Source: Acanthaster planci (Eukaryota; Echinodermata; Asteroidea; Valvatida; Acanthasteridae). From it: 12,908 nucleotides of DNA. Location: assembly GCF_001949145.1 (NCBI RefSeq), contig NW_019091627.1:320301-333208 (forward strand), given 5' to 3'. The notes beneath the pieces were generated by a model. The model was not told the DNA's origin. It saw only the letters and a list, made by a program, of their open reading frames with translations, and searched no databases. Of the stretch, positions 1 to 9,198 are shown piece by piece. Position numbers and translations under genes: made by a program. Positions within the stretch are counted from its first letter, which is position 1, and each line of letters begins with the position of its first letter.

Positions 1-2951
1 GAAAACTAACTTTTATCTGATCGGTCTGGTTGAGGAGATTGAACTGCAGGAGAAGTTGGTATGTTCGAGTGAGACGAAGCTGTTGTGTGATGTTTGTGAA
101 GAGGACAACGAGGTGACGCATCGCTGCGTGGACTGTGAACAGAACATCTGCTCACTTTGCTGCAAACTACATCTACGATTTGCTGTCTCACAAGGCCACA
201 CGATATCTACTCTGGAAGACATTCGCGAAAGGGAGATATCAATAAAAAACAAATCTGCAGAAACTCATCCGACATGCACGACCCACGAGGGTGAAGTGAC
301 GCGATTCTTCTGCACAACTTGTGAGATGCTTATCTGTCGAGACTGTACTGTGATAGACCACTGTAAACCATATCACACACACACTGATACAAAAGAGGCA
401 TCATCGACTTACAAAACGTCAGTGACTGACTTGTTCTCTCACCTCGAGGAGACCTTGAAACAAGTCCACGAATCTTCTGAGTTAGTGTCAGTAATGAGAC
501 AAGACCTTGATATTAAAGCTGAGACAGCTATTTCAGAAGTACAGGGCAGGACAATAGAGATTAGAGCATGGGCCACGGCTCAAGAAACTCGCATCATTGA
601 TAACATCACAAGCATCCAAAAAGATCGTTTGGAAAAGCTGTCAGAATATGAGAAAGCGATGAGTTTGGCATCCGAGAGAATACAGCATTCATTGGAGACA
701 GCAAGAGAGGTGACAAGGACGGCAGCGGATAGTGAGTTCCTCTCACTCTACGCAACAATCAACAAAGACTTGAAATTGTTGGCTGGTCAAACTATTCCCA
801 GAGTTGACAAGAGGCTTGGATTTCTGAAGTTCAAGCCGAGTGAGGGGGTACTTGGTGACATCAGTCTGGGCAAGGTGGTGACGGAAGGGAAGTGGGAGCA
901 GCGATGTATGTTTGGTAGCAAGGGAAGCGGTCCAGGAGAGTTGGATGGGGCTATGGGCATTTGTGCTCGTCAGCCTGACGAGGTTGCAGTGGGTGACGAC
1001 TGGAACAAACGTGTTGTGATCTACAGCATAGATGGTGACCTGAAAAGTACAATCCAAATGGATGGATGTAAGTTTAAATGTAAACTTCCAAGCTAATAAA
1101 AAGTGCTGTATTTATCTATTTATTTCTGAATTGCTATGTTCAGGTCACGCAAAAACCCTCCAGGCAAGTCACAGAATCACCTGGTACCTTTACACAGGAA
1201 TCTAACAGAGAAAAGCATTCGAGATATGCAGCCTTCCTGTGGCATTTAGATTCTTTCCTGATGCAGACACTGCAGGATGTTTTAGTCATCTCACCATTTC
1301 CTGTTCCTCAAACAACACGGCAGTTTGAGAGCGCACTACCTTGGCATGTTGAACAAAAGCAAGTGTTTCAGAATGCTGATCATACATGTATGAATACGAA
1401 AATGTTAAAGACAGAGCATTATGCGCTATGAATTTACTGAGAGGAGATGTAAAAAAATCATTTCCCGTAGAATCCCTAGTCAAAATGTCCAGTCGTTAAA
1501 CTCAAAGCACATTTTTGTTATTGTGGGGTATCTATCTGCCAGCGTCCATTCATCCATCTGTAAATACTATGCAGCACAGACACACGTAGTGGGCGGTAAC
1601 CAGGTCAACTCCTGTTACTCCTAACGTCGGAGAAACACTTCCTGTTTCAACAAGACTGTGTATTCCAAGGGCGTAAATCCCAGGGGATTGGGATGTATAC
1701 CTCCACAAAGGAGGGGGCGGGCTATTGAATCTTCAACTCCCGCACTTTTGTCGCCAAAATCACTTCAGCGGATTGTGATTAATATTGTTTTGGACTTCTA
1801 CAACTAAACTGTATTCAGTATCACTCTTAAAACGGAAAACAATTTTAAACGTAGTCAATATCAAATCCTTAATGAAGAATACAGATTTACACGAACACAA
1901 TGATTATCGACATAGCTGGAATCATGCATTTGCATGGCGGGTAAGTCGTCCCACCCCCATCTTTCCCCGCCTCCTCCGATTCCCGCCGCAGATTGACGCC
2001 ATTTGTGTATTCTACTATACAATAGAATTACGGAGATTCTGTTTGAGCCTGAAGACTACATGGATTGCGGAGTGGCTGTGGCTATGGCTTATTGTGGTGG
2101 CTGCAACAAGAAAAAAATCACATATTTATGGACCCGCTGGAAGAGAGAGGGGCATGTTTGTTATACACTGTACATGAATCATCATTGTTTATGTGCATGT
2201 GCATTTTTTTCTAGTAACTTAGGACGTTTTATTCTTTCTGTGTAAAGTATTGGCTCCTGACATCTAAAATTTTCCTAAAGTGATCAGTTTTTTTTGTGTT
2301 TGTCAACTGAAAACAGACCCACGTGGCATTACAGCTACACGCACTGACAATCGCCTGGTGGTAGTGGAGGAGGGCGCATCCCACGTCATGCACGTGAAAG
2401 TCTTTGACAAGGACAACACGCTGGCTTTCCAGTTCCCCACAGTGCCACCGAGTGAGGTCGGTAAGACCGCAGTGGACCTTCACCGTTTAGCAATCAAGGC
2501 AGATGGGACCATTGTGGTTGGTGACACAAAGAGGATGGTCCTGACCGAGCACAGCCCCACTGATGGGGAACTTAGAAGCACCATCCCAGTCAAGATTAAA
2601 CCCCACTTTCTGGCTGTTGAATGCAGCGGTCGGTTCGTCATCAGCGACTGTTCAAAGACAGTGGGTCTTGTTGATGGGAATGGTGAATCACTGTTCACCA
2701 TCAAACCTACCATCGATGGTGAGGTAGCTGAATGCTGTTCTGGTGTGTGCGCAGATAGCACAGGCATCTATGTTGCAATGCATAATGGTAATTACACCGG
2801 TCATGTCCACCACTATGACCCTCAAGGCGGCTTTCTCCACTGTATCGCACAGGGTCTGTTCCACCCCAAGGGAATCACATTCACAGCAGATGGGCAACTG
2901 GCCATAGCCGACTACTACTCAGTGAAGATGTACATGTTACAAGAGGTGTGA
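1..2951 (+). CDS. TRIM-like B-box/coiled-coil/NHL protein, 5' partial, two exons (1-1067 and 2317-2951)
   Basis: Probable cytoplasmic E3 ubiquitin ligase or scaffold of the TRIM-NHL type. The frame is open from base 2, so the start codon and, by family knowledge, the RING finger lie upstream of the window. About 566 residues are visible, numbered from base 2. B-box 1 has ligands C29, C32, C42, C45, C50, C53, H57 and H66. B-box 2 has C92, H95, C104, C107, C112, C115, H120 and H125. A helical, Glu/Lys-rich coiled coil covers about 136-265. Six NHL-like blades follow, at about 308-345, 356-385, 409-436, 450-480, 495-526 and 538-563, which is a complete propeller. No filamin domain is seen between coiled coil and NHL, unlike TRIM2/3/71. 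Exon 1 ends at GTAAGT (1068) after one base of a codon. Exon 2 starts after AG at 2315-2316 and supplies the other two bases (TAC, Tyr). TGA is at 2949-2951. Family assignment is strong; the orthologue and substrate are unknown. Confidence 0.9.
1068..2316 (+). other. Intron of the TRIM/NHL gene
   Basis: The donor is GTAAGT at 1068-1073. The acceptor is AG at 2315-2316, preceded by a T-rich tract at about 2287-2303. The intron is phase 1 and falls between NHL blades 1 and 2. No convincing exon or RNA gene is visible inside. Several short open stretches show no domain and poor composition. A GC-richer patch at about 1925-2003 has an ATTTGCAT octamer (1928-1935), C-rich GC-box-like strings and a CGCCATTT YY1-like site, as an internal promoter might. 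That reading is speculative. Confidence 0.85.
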
Positions 2952-2953
2952 TA

Positions 2954-3610
2954 TGGAAATAGACTCAAATAAGTATGGTAATTTCCCATCTAAAACATTT
3001 CTATTGATTGATAAAAATGGAAAGAAACATATTTATCGTTTATTAGAACTTGCTCTTTGGGACCAATTTACTGATTGTGATGACTTTGATGCCAGTTGAG
3101 AGGGTTTTCTGGACCCGTTTCAGGCAGCTTCTAGAGATTCAATTCCTCGTAAAATCCCTCCAAATAAGAAACATGTTCCTTGGATATCTCGTGACATTAA
3201 ACGACCGATTCTAAAGAAACGTAGGTTCTTCACTAGTGCGAAACGTACCAACAAACTTACTCATTAATGGAGCAGCTACAAGAAGATCCGTAAGTAGTTG
3301 TAAATAGTATCAAAGTATAGGCCTATCAAACAGGCTGTTCTCATTGCCACATAATAAGAAACGATTTTTTTTTGCTTATGTTCGATCTAAAAATCGTAAT
3401 TCACGCCCCCACGTGTGTTGGGGACAGTGTAATCAGTGATCCAGTTTTAATTGCCAGCATTTCTCACAGTTTTTCCAGTCAGTTCGTTTCACCGACGCGT
3501 CGGTCTGTCTACCTGAGTCACCAGTGCATTGTAAATTACGCATCCCAGCTTTTTACGTACGATAGAGGTCCCTCGGGGAGAGATTTTTCAACACCTCGGC
3601 AATCTTAACG
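2954..3610 (+). pseudogene. Retrotransposon ORF2 remnant: linker between endonuclease and reverse transcriptase
   Basis: One frame reads from 2953 to about 3300 with only two stops (TGA at 3097-3099, TAA near 3265). It contains the signature HVPWISRDIKR, then a Lys/Arg-rich stretch and a W-S-S-Y-K-K-I-R motif; these typically precede the polymerase domain in Jockey/CR1-like elements. After frame changes the segment 3372-3608 continues with F-A-Y-V-R-S-K-N-R-like and P-P-T-C-V-G-D-like residues of the same linker. The initial open stretch (2953-3010) is not diagnostic and could still be 3' UTR of the upstream gene. Confidence 0.7.
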
Positions 3611-4275
3611 ATCGTAAATCTGCTGGCCCTGATGGGCTAACCCAACTCTATTGAGGAAGTCTGCTGAGGTTATCTCGCCCATCTTGGAAAGCATTGAACG
3701 CTTGCTCAAAACAAAAACAGCTTCCAAAGCCAGTTCTCAAACCTGGTGACCGATCTGTTGTTTTCAATTATCGTCCCATAGCCTTGACCTCTATAGTGTG
3801 AACATGTAAGGTAATGGAATCAATAGTGGTTGGATCCATACAAAATGACCTCCAGGATAATCACTAGATGACCCCAGTCTAGCGAGAGTCCTCTAAAGGG
3901 AAATCCTTCGTGACTCAACCAATGCATGTCGTCTATGATTGGTCATCTACAAATGCTGTTCTTTGTGATTTTTGAGGGCTTTTGACATTCTTGCGCATGA
4001 CACCTTGTTATACAAGTTGTCAAGTCTTTTTAATAATCACAGGACATGCATGGCACTGGATTAAATCTTCCCTGCAGGGTCATAATATGCGGGTCCGGTT
4101 TCAGGGTCATTACTCTGATTGGTCTGTACTAACGTCTCGCGTTCCCCAATGGAGTGTATTGGGCCCATTGTTGTTCAACATATTTATTAACGATTTCCTA
4201 GATTGCTTAATTTTTTTAACCCTGTGAATTGTTTGCAGCTTACATTGCTTGTATCGTCCTATTTGCTCATCCTCC
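3611..4275 (+). pseudogene. Retrotransposon reverse transcriptase domain remnant
   Basis: The polymerase blocks can be read in order across several frames. A K-S-A-G-P-D-G-L motif lies at about 3618-3642, NYRPIALTSI at 3766-3795 (followed by TGA at 3799-3801), and a motif A-like F-D followed by A-H-D-T-L-L-Y-K-L from 3981. A motif B-like VPQWSVLGPLLFNIFINDF lies at 4141-4197, with Trp where Gly is usual. At the expected YADD site (4241-4252) the codons read Y-I-A-C, so both catalytic aspartates of motif C are gone. A typical V-L-F-A-H follows at 4256-4270. The domain is inactive. Confidence 0.8.
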
Positions 4276-5100
4276 GACGAGATGATCCTCCAAAGAGATT
4301 TAGAATAGATAGAATGTTTGAATGGTGCCAATAAATCAAATGAAACTTAATCACATTTAAACAAAAGTGGTTAGATTTAAAAAGACGAAGAGGGATGCGA
4401 ACACGCAATATATTCTACACTCTGGTCCACTGCAGGTTTTTAATGAAATAAAGTACCTCAGTGTGTTCTTAATATAACCGAATAACCTGGAAAAGATACT
4501 TGATTTTATATAACAGGTTTTGCCCTTATACCCAATGTATATTAATAAGCACTGTAGGCTCAGTGGGCTCAAAAAAAAAATACATCATGAAAATACTTGA
4601 TTTTATTCTAAGCGTTGCTAAAGGTCTCTCCACACATGCTCGCTTCTGTCTATACAAATCGCTTGCTTTACCCAAAAATGGATTGCCCGCTGGGTAGGTC
4701 TACCTTAATGCACAGGGATTGATTGCTGATATTGAGCGGGTCAAAAGACGAGTGACAGAATTGTTCTCAGACAGAAGAGACTGGAGATGCACTACCTTGA
4801 TCGACTTAAACAATTGAACTGGTGTTCTTTACAGTTCCGTCACGACTATCTGCTGGTCTCTTGTTGCTAAAACTTTGTATCGTGAGGTTTCATGTAATCC
4901 TGTGGGAGAACGTATTCATATCAACTCCCGGCATACTGATGATTTAAGATTTTCTCATCCTGTAGCTAGAAACAATTGCTTACATCATAATCCAATCCAT
5001 GTATTCCCTCGTCTGTGGGAGAAATTCCCTAAACCCTTCGACATGCCTTGTCGATGGGTTCTCTCTCACAGTTTTTAAGACAACTTAAATTACGGTGTAA
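4276..5100 (+). pseudogene. Retrotransposon ORF2 C-terminal region remnant
   Basis: Three frame-shifted pieces belong to the C-terminal part of a non-LTR ORF2. At about 4620-4700 there is a H-A-R-F-C-L-Y-K-S-L-A-L-P motif, which follows the thumb in many Jockey/CR1-like elements. At 4783-4850 there is an R-L-E-M-H-Y-L-D-R-L stretch followed by L-N-W. At 4875-5078 there is V-A-R-N-N-C-L and a F-P-R-L-W-E-K-F-P motif close to the usual end of the ORF. The last residues are shifted by indels before the stop. The piece between 4276 and 4600 is too degraded to assign confidently. Confidence 0.7.
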
Positions 5101-5289
5101 ACTAAATTAAGACTTTAATAATCCCAGTTTGCTATCTAAGATAAGATGAGCGTAATACGTCATTGATTTGTCTGTTAAAATTAACTAGAAATTTTCTACC
5201 TACGATCAGTTCTTCGTTCGTAATCGTCAATTGGCGCCGTGTCTCTATTGTAAATTATATTTTCTGTCTTTTTATCAACCTGTATTCTT

Positions 5290-5475
5290 TTTTCTGTATG
5301 CCATTTTTGCTTGGCTTTCTGGCCTGGCTTTTTACGATACCCTCCGAATTGATGATTATGAGGTGTTTTAACTCTTCATCTATTTTTGAATGTAATGTCA
5401 ACCTTTTTTGTGTAATTTTTGTCTTTTGACGTGGCTTTCTGGCCTGGCCTTTTACAATACTTGCCCAATTACTGA
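5290..5475 (+). repeat. Imperfect ~120-bp-period tandem repeat in the retrotransposon 3' UTR
   Basis: TGGCTTTCTGGCCTGGC begins at 5312 and again at 5432. It is followed by TTTTTACGATAC in one copy and CTTTTACAATAC in the other, then by related AATT...TGAT words. The spacing is exactly 120 bases. T-rich sequence precedes both copies. This is a partial internal duplication of the element's 3' tail. Confidence 0.7.
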
Positions 5476-6097
5476 TCTCCTTTTACCTTTATGTAATGTA
5501 ATGTATCTGATGTTTTCTGTTTTATATTGATGGATGTCCTAGTGTCTTTACTTGTTACTTGGGGCTTTTTGCCTTTTGGCAGTAGTGATTAGGTTCACTT
5601 TGTTTAGCTCCTGTCATCTTGTCGTGAATTTTGTAGTTTTGTTTTGTCCGATGTGACGATTGCGAATAAAATAGTAATAGTGATAAGACTTATCGCGTGC
5701 TTGTTGGGATTACAAGCTTGGCTTAATAAATATGTGACTTACAACGTTTTGGTTGGTTAATTGTACCACGGACACCCGAAATGAGATTGTAATGTTGGAC
5801 GTATCAATAAAGGTGGTCTAACAATTAATATTAGTGTTTCATATCTGATAAATATTACCCTAGTTGTGTATTTTCGTGACTTTCCTTGACTTTCACAGCC
5901 ATAGGCAGGTTCTTGACGGTGCTAAAATCAGCCGTCCTGTTCATATTCAATGCACCACAATTGATGCAAAGAAAAAGGACATGATTGAAAACTCATAAAA
6001 AATCACAGCGGAAAAAAAAGGTTTTGTATTGAAAGTGCACAGAGACAGAATTTCTCAGGTCAGCCATCACCCACAGATATAAACAGATATGATGCAC

Positions 6098-6110
6098 GGG
6101 TCAGAGGTCA
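6098..6110 (+). promoter_or_regulatory. DR1-type nuclear receptor site
   Basis: GGGTCA-G-AGGTCA is two RGGTCA half-sites in direct orientation separated by one base. This is the textbook DR1 form bound by HNF4, COUP-TF or RXR dimers, families conserved across animals. Binding and a target gene are inference. The nearest downstream candidate is a possible promoter region at about 6440-6630. Confidence 0.4.
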
Positions 6111-6445
6111 CACGTTGATGCCCGGTTGTTTTGGATTTCATTCCCTTACGTGATGGGTTCAGATTCACCTCAGTGTTCCCTAATGAGGCTCACTTGAGAA
6201 AAAACTCAGAAAATTCAAAATCATACATTAGCATTTTCGAAATTCTTTTAGTTGATCAATTCTTGTACAGCAACATTCCTTCCATGCACAAACCCACCAA
6301 CAAGTAGGTTTGTTGTTGTATGCGTGATTGTTGACGATTTACGTTCAACAAGCCCACCACCTACCCGACTGGGAAAGAGCGAACATCAATGATACCACCC
6401 AAACATGCAGAATATAGACGGAACGACTTCAGAATATTTCGGCTA

Positions 6446-6488
6446 TTTCCGGAAAAATGGAGGAATTCCTCCAGTCCCTGTCACGTGA
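6446..6488. promoter_or_regulatory. Cluster of three perfect palindromes (ETS-like, 16-bp, E-box)
   Basis: TTTCCGGAAA (6446-6455, a back-to-back ETS-like core), TGGAGGAATTCCTCCA (6458-6473, a perfect 16-bp palindrome) and TCACGTGA (6481-6488, a canonical CACGTG E-box) lie within 43 bases. An ACGTACGT palindrome follows near 6564, beside a CRE-like TGACGG. Such a cluster suits a proximal promoter or enhancer, but no transcript is identified, so the function is inferred. Confidence 0.35.
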
Positions 6489-6607
6489 CATTGGGTGATA
6501 CAGGACCCTTAATTCGCCGGGTAGTCAGAATCATCGGGTCGGTATCCAGACAAGTCGGAGACTACGTACGTGACGGGAACCAGTCAAGGCAGAACCACGC
6601 CCTTACA

Positions 6608-6621
6608 CTCAGGGGGCGCTG
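6608..6621 (+). promoter_or_regulatory. CTCF-like core motif
   Basis: The sequence CTCAGGGGGCGCTG contains the AGGGGGCGCT core of the bilaterian CTCF consensus. The upstream half (CAC at 6606-6608) matches only partly. A KLF/GC-type CCACGCCC lies just before, near 6595. Occupancy is not shown, and the motif could also belong to a dispersed repeat. Confidence 0.3.
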
Positions 6622-7882
6622 TTCGTAATGCAGATGTAAATTTTAGATGTGTTAAAATAAGAATTTCCGGATCGTTTTTTTCTTTGTAAAATATTATTAT
6701 TCAAAGCTGTCAGCTTATAATTAATTCGACAATTTAAAAATGAATAAATAAAAGATCTGGCCTAATAGGGCCTCTAGTAAAATTTACTCCGCAAATAGAG
6801 CATCCAATGAATCCAGTTTCAACTGTGAAATGATTGGTTTCCGCCGCAATGAATTCAAAGTTAGAGTGAAAGCAGGAAGGGAACCAGTGTAACTGTACAA
6901 CAATGAAATTCTCACGTGGGGTAACGCGCATTCATAAATTCGCGGGCATCGTGGAAGGAGCATCAGTTTAACTGCGGCATAACAGCCAAAGTAAGTGTGC
7001 CATTTCTGTGTCGAAATTAACCGCTTTAGACCCTCAAGAGATGAAGTGGCATAGTAAACTGTTTAGAGGGTAAACTGAACTAATTAAAGATAGAACACAG
7101 GTGGGTTTAGCATGAAATTCCGTTTTGACTGTTACTCGTTCACTTCGTCGTGGTAGGTTAGGTTGGAGGGTTCACGTTTCATACGGAAATCCCTTATTTT
7201 CCCTTGCAGCTGTTTATTAGGCATTTAGATTACACGTCTAAAAGAAATCAAATTTGGCAGTGAAAATATTGAATTATTGACTTGGAAAGCATTTAGAATT
7301 TCTGCACCAGTATTGTGAGGTGTCATCAAGTGATGGCTGGATACGGCAGTCTTGAAATTCCACATTTTCTTCCAAAGTCGTCCACGAAGTGGCTCTTCAA
7401 CCCTTTGCGTAATAGGAAAAATTCCTGAAGAAGCAAAGAAAATTTGGGAAGTGCACGGCTTACATTCGGATTTGAAATTGGACGCGTGCCTATTGACAAG
7501 TCTGATGTCTTGATTGCTTTAGACTGACAAAGACAGATACCCCTGTAAAGGTTAACTAGAGCTCCATATACGGACACCATATGACCAAAACTCTTTGAGA
7601 TTGCTTTGAAAAATTCTACGTGTTTTCTTTATTAAGGACACCATGACGACTTTTTATCTTCCTCCTAAGTTGAACATTTCTGGACATGCTTTGATTCATG
7701 AAGGCTAATTGGTCATTTTAGGGAATAATGGTGTCGGTAATTGGAACTCTTCCCCCATAAATTTGAATAGAGCTTTCCATAAACCTCACTGTTCCTGGAA
7801 GTAGCCTCTCCTCACAAAACATTCCGCCAACCTGCATACTGTGGTCATTTACACAATGCATCGCACAGTGCTCCTGCACAGC

Positions 7883-7918
7883 ATCACAAATATTCGGCTT
7901 TACCGAATAGTGTGTGAT
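7883..7918. other. Two-step inverted repeat (potential hairpin)
   Basis: Outer arms ATCACA (7883-7888) and TGTGAT (7913-7918) and inner arms TATTCGG (7891-7897) and CCGAATA (7903-7909) are perfectly complementary. They are separated by a 2/3-base internal loop and a 5-base CTTTA loop. The role is unknown. Confidence 0.5.
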
Positions 7919-8445
7919 GATTTAATTATTTCAATGCATTCTGGTTCTAAATACGTTCATTCTTGTCTTTAAGTACAGCAGTGTACTACTTTTATGTCTT
8001 TGTAGGGCGATGTTGAAATAAATGTGTGTGCAAATCGAATTATTCCCAGGGGGGTGGGGCAAGGTGCGTGCTGCCATGCTCCCAGTAATTATTCCCTGCA
8101 ATGACCTATTAGCCATCACAAAGCAAACACAACAAAGAGAACAATTCAATTTGGAAGGGGAAAAAATCAAGTTGTTTACTTAGAAAACACAAGAATTTTC
8201 TGAACAGTTCCATAGGGTTTGTGCACAGAGTGTCAAGCAGCGTCCGTATGTAGAACCCCCCCCCGTCAATCAGAAAACCACTCGGACTACACAGTAGGTA
8301 GCGAAATTAGAGACCTGACAAGTACACCATCAGGGACGCAAAGACATGAAACCAGATATACATTCCTTTGTGAAATTCGTATAGTCAGGGTCGTTGTCTG
8401 TTTGTCATCAGTTGTCGTGCAAGTACAAGTGCAAAAGCAGTCACT

Positions 8446-8570
8446 ATTGGTCCAAGGTCATATAAACTTCCCAAATTACGTGTGCTTTTCTTTTTACACA
8501 GAGGGTCGTGGAGCCATTTTGTGGAAGATTGTTGAAGAAAGATTGAAAGTTTATCTGTTTAGCAAATAAA
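8446..8570 (+). other. Promoter- or terminal-exon-like block in copy A
   Basis: An inverted CCAAT word (ATTGG, 8446-8450) precedes TATAAA (8461-8466). A pyrimidine tract then ends in ACACAG at 8501, like a 3' splice site. An open frame (GRGAILWKIVEERLKVYLFSK) runs from there to TAA at 8567-8569, overlapping AATAAA (8565-8570). The signals could mark a promoter or a last exon, but not obviously both. The peptide is not recognised. Confidence 0.2.
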
Positions 8571-8816
8571 TACTTGCAGGGTCCTAACTGCAGGGATTGA
8601 ACCAAAGTAGAGGTGGCATCTCCAATTCTCAAATTTATGAAGCTGTTGACTTTTAAGATAAAATTGGGATGGAATGTAAGGTTTTGCCCCAGAGTCCTTA
8701 AATTAGATTAGAGCTACTGAGGATTTGGGGAATGATTTAAAATTTTATTTTGTCAATTTACAGATGATTCCTGTGCACCTTGATATCAATTGGCGAGGGA
8801 GGCTGGAAGCAACACT

Positions 8817-8849
8817 CCCACAAAGAGCCCACACAGAGCCCAGAAGCGC
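8817..8849 (+). repeat. 11-bp minisatellite, short allele (copy A)
   Basis: CCCACAAAGAG (8817-8827) and CCCACACAGAG (8828-8838) are followed by a degenerate CCCAGAAGCGC. Two clear units are present, against six in copy B. Confidence 0.7.
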
Positions 8850-9128
8850 GTAAGAAGAACGTTGCGGTGAAGATGCCTGCATAATCAAACTCAATGCAAC
8901 AAGATTCTACCATTTGAACTGGAAGTGAGACAATGGACCTTACGATCAGACAAGATCGTTGCACTTGCCATAATCCAGCGTTAGCCTGCCACATTGAACG
9001 AATTGAACCTGATATTGGCTTATTTCTAAAATACAAGCCAGTTCTGATCTTTCTGATATACTGACTCGCTATGCATCAATCGAGGGTCATGTCAGTAAAT
9101 AGTATTTTGAGATCATTTCCTCATAGCC

Positions 9129-9198
9129 ATGAAAACAATCCCATCAGTCACCCTCCATAAGCCTTGAAAATAATCCCATCAATCACCCTCCATAAGCC
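9129..9198 (+). repeat. 35-bp tandem repeat, two units, copy A only
   Basis: Units 9129-9163 and 9164-9198 differ at only a few positions and both end in CACCCTCCATAAGCC. Copy B has a single unit at about 10857-10891, so the duplication arose, or was lost, after the 1.7-kb segment duplicated. Confidence 0.85.

Larger units (their letters stand above)
2954..5690 (+). mobile_element. Degenerate, 5'-truncated non-LTR (LINE-type) retrotransposon
   Basis: Conceptual translation in shifting + frames gives, in order, the region after the endonuclease, the reverse transcriptase blocks and the C-terminal segment of a non-LTR ORF2 protein, of the general Jockey/CR1-like kind. No endonuclease domain is present, as expected of a 5'-truncated copy. 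Frameshifts and stops run throughout. The 3' end has a T-rich untranslated region, AATAAA at 5665-5670 and a short tail of AATAGT/GTGATA words. A six-base GTGATA occurs at 2948-2953 and 5680-5685 and could be a target-site duplication, which sets the 5' boundary used here; homology is clear only from about 3010. The clade cannot be fixed from sequence reading alone. The copy cannot encode a working protein. Confidence 0.8.
5691..8119. other. Gene-poor spacer with scattered regulatory-like motifs
   Basis: No open frame here shows a recognisable domain or a convincing pair of splice sites. The longest open stretches (6389-6628 on +, 7326-7580 on -) look like chance frames. AATAAA words occur near 5725 and 5800. 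A GTAAGT donor-like word at 6991-6996 follows GCCAAA and could end an untranslated first exon, but nothing else supports this. The notable items (DR1-like site, palindrome cluster, CTCF-like core, hairpin) are listed separately. Confidence 0.6.

Noticed and set aside
1-59. Start of the TRIM protein at TTG (56)
   Set aside because: The frame is open upstream to base 2 with TRIM-like residues between RING and B-box, so the real start is outside the window. An internal TTG is not a credible start for an animal gene.
1286-2245. Several 65-130 residue open frames in the TRIM intron
   Set aside because: They lack domains, overlap one another on both strands and lie between matched splice sites. 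They look like chance frames.
8758-9036. Minus-strand open frame repeated at 10450-10722 as a protein gene
   Set aside because: It is shared only because the segment is duplicated. The residues include minisatellite-encoded repeats, no domain is recognised, and no splice or promoter context supports it.
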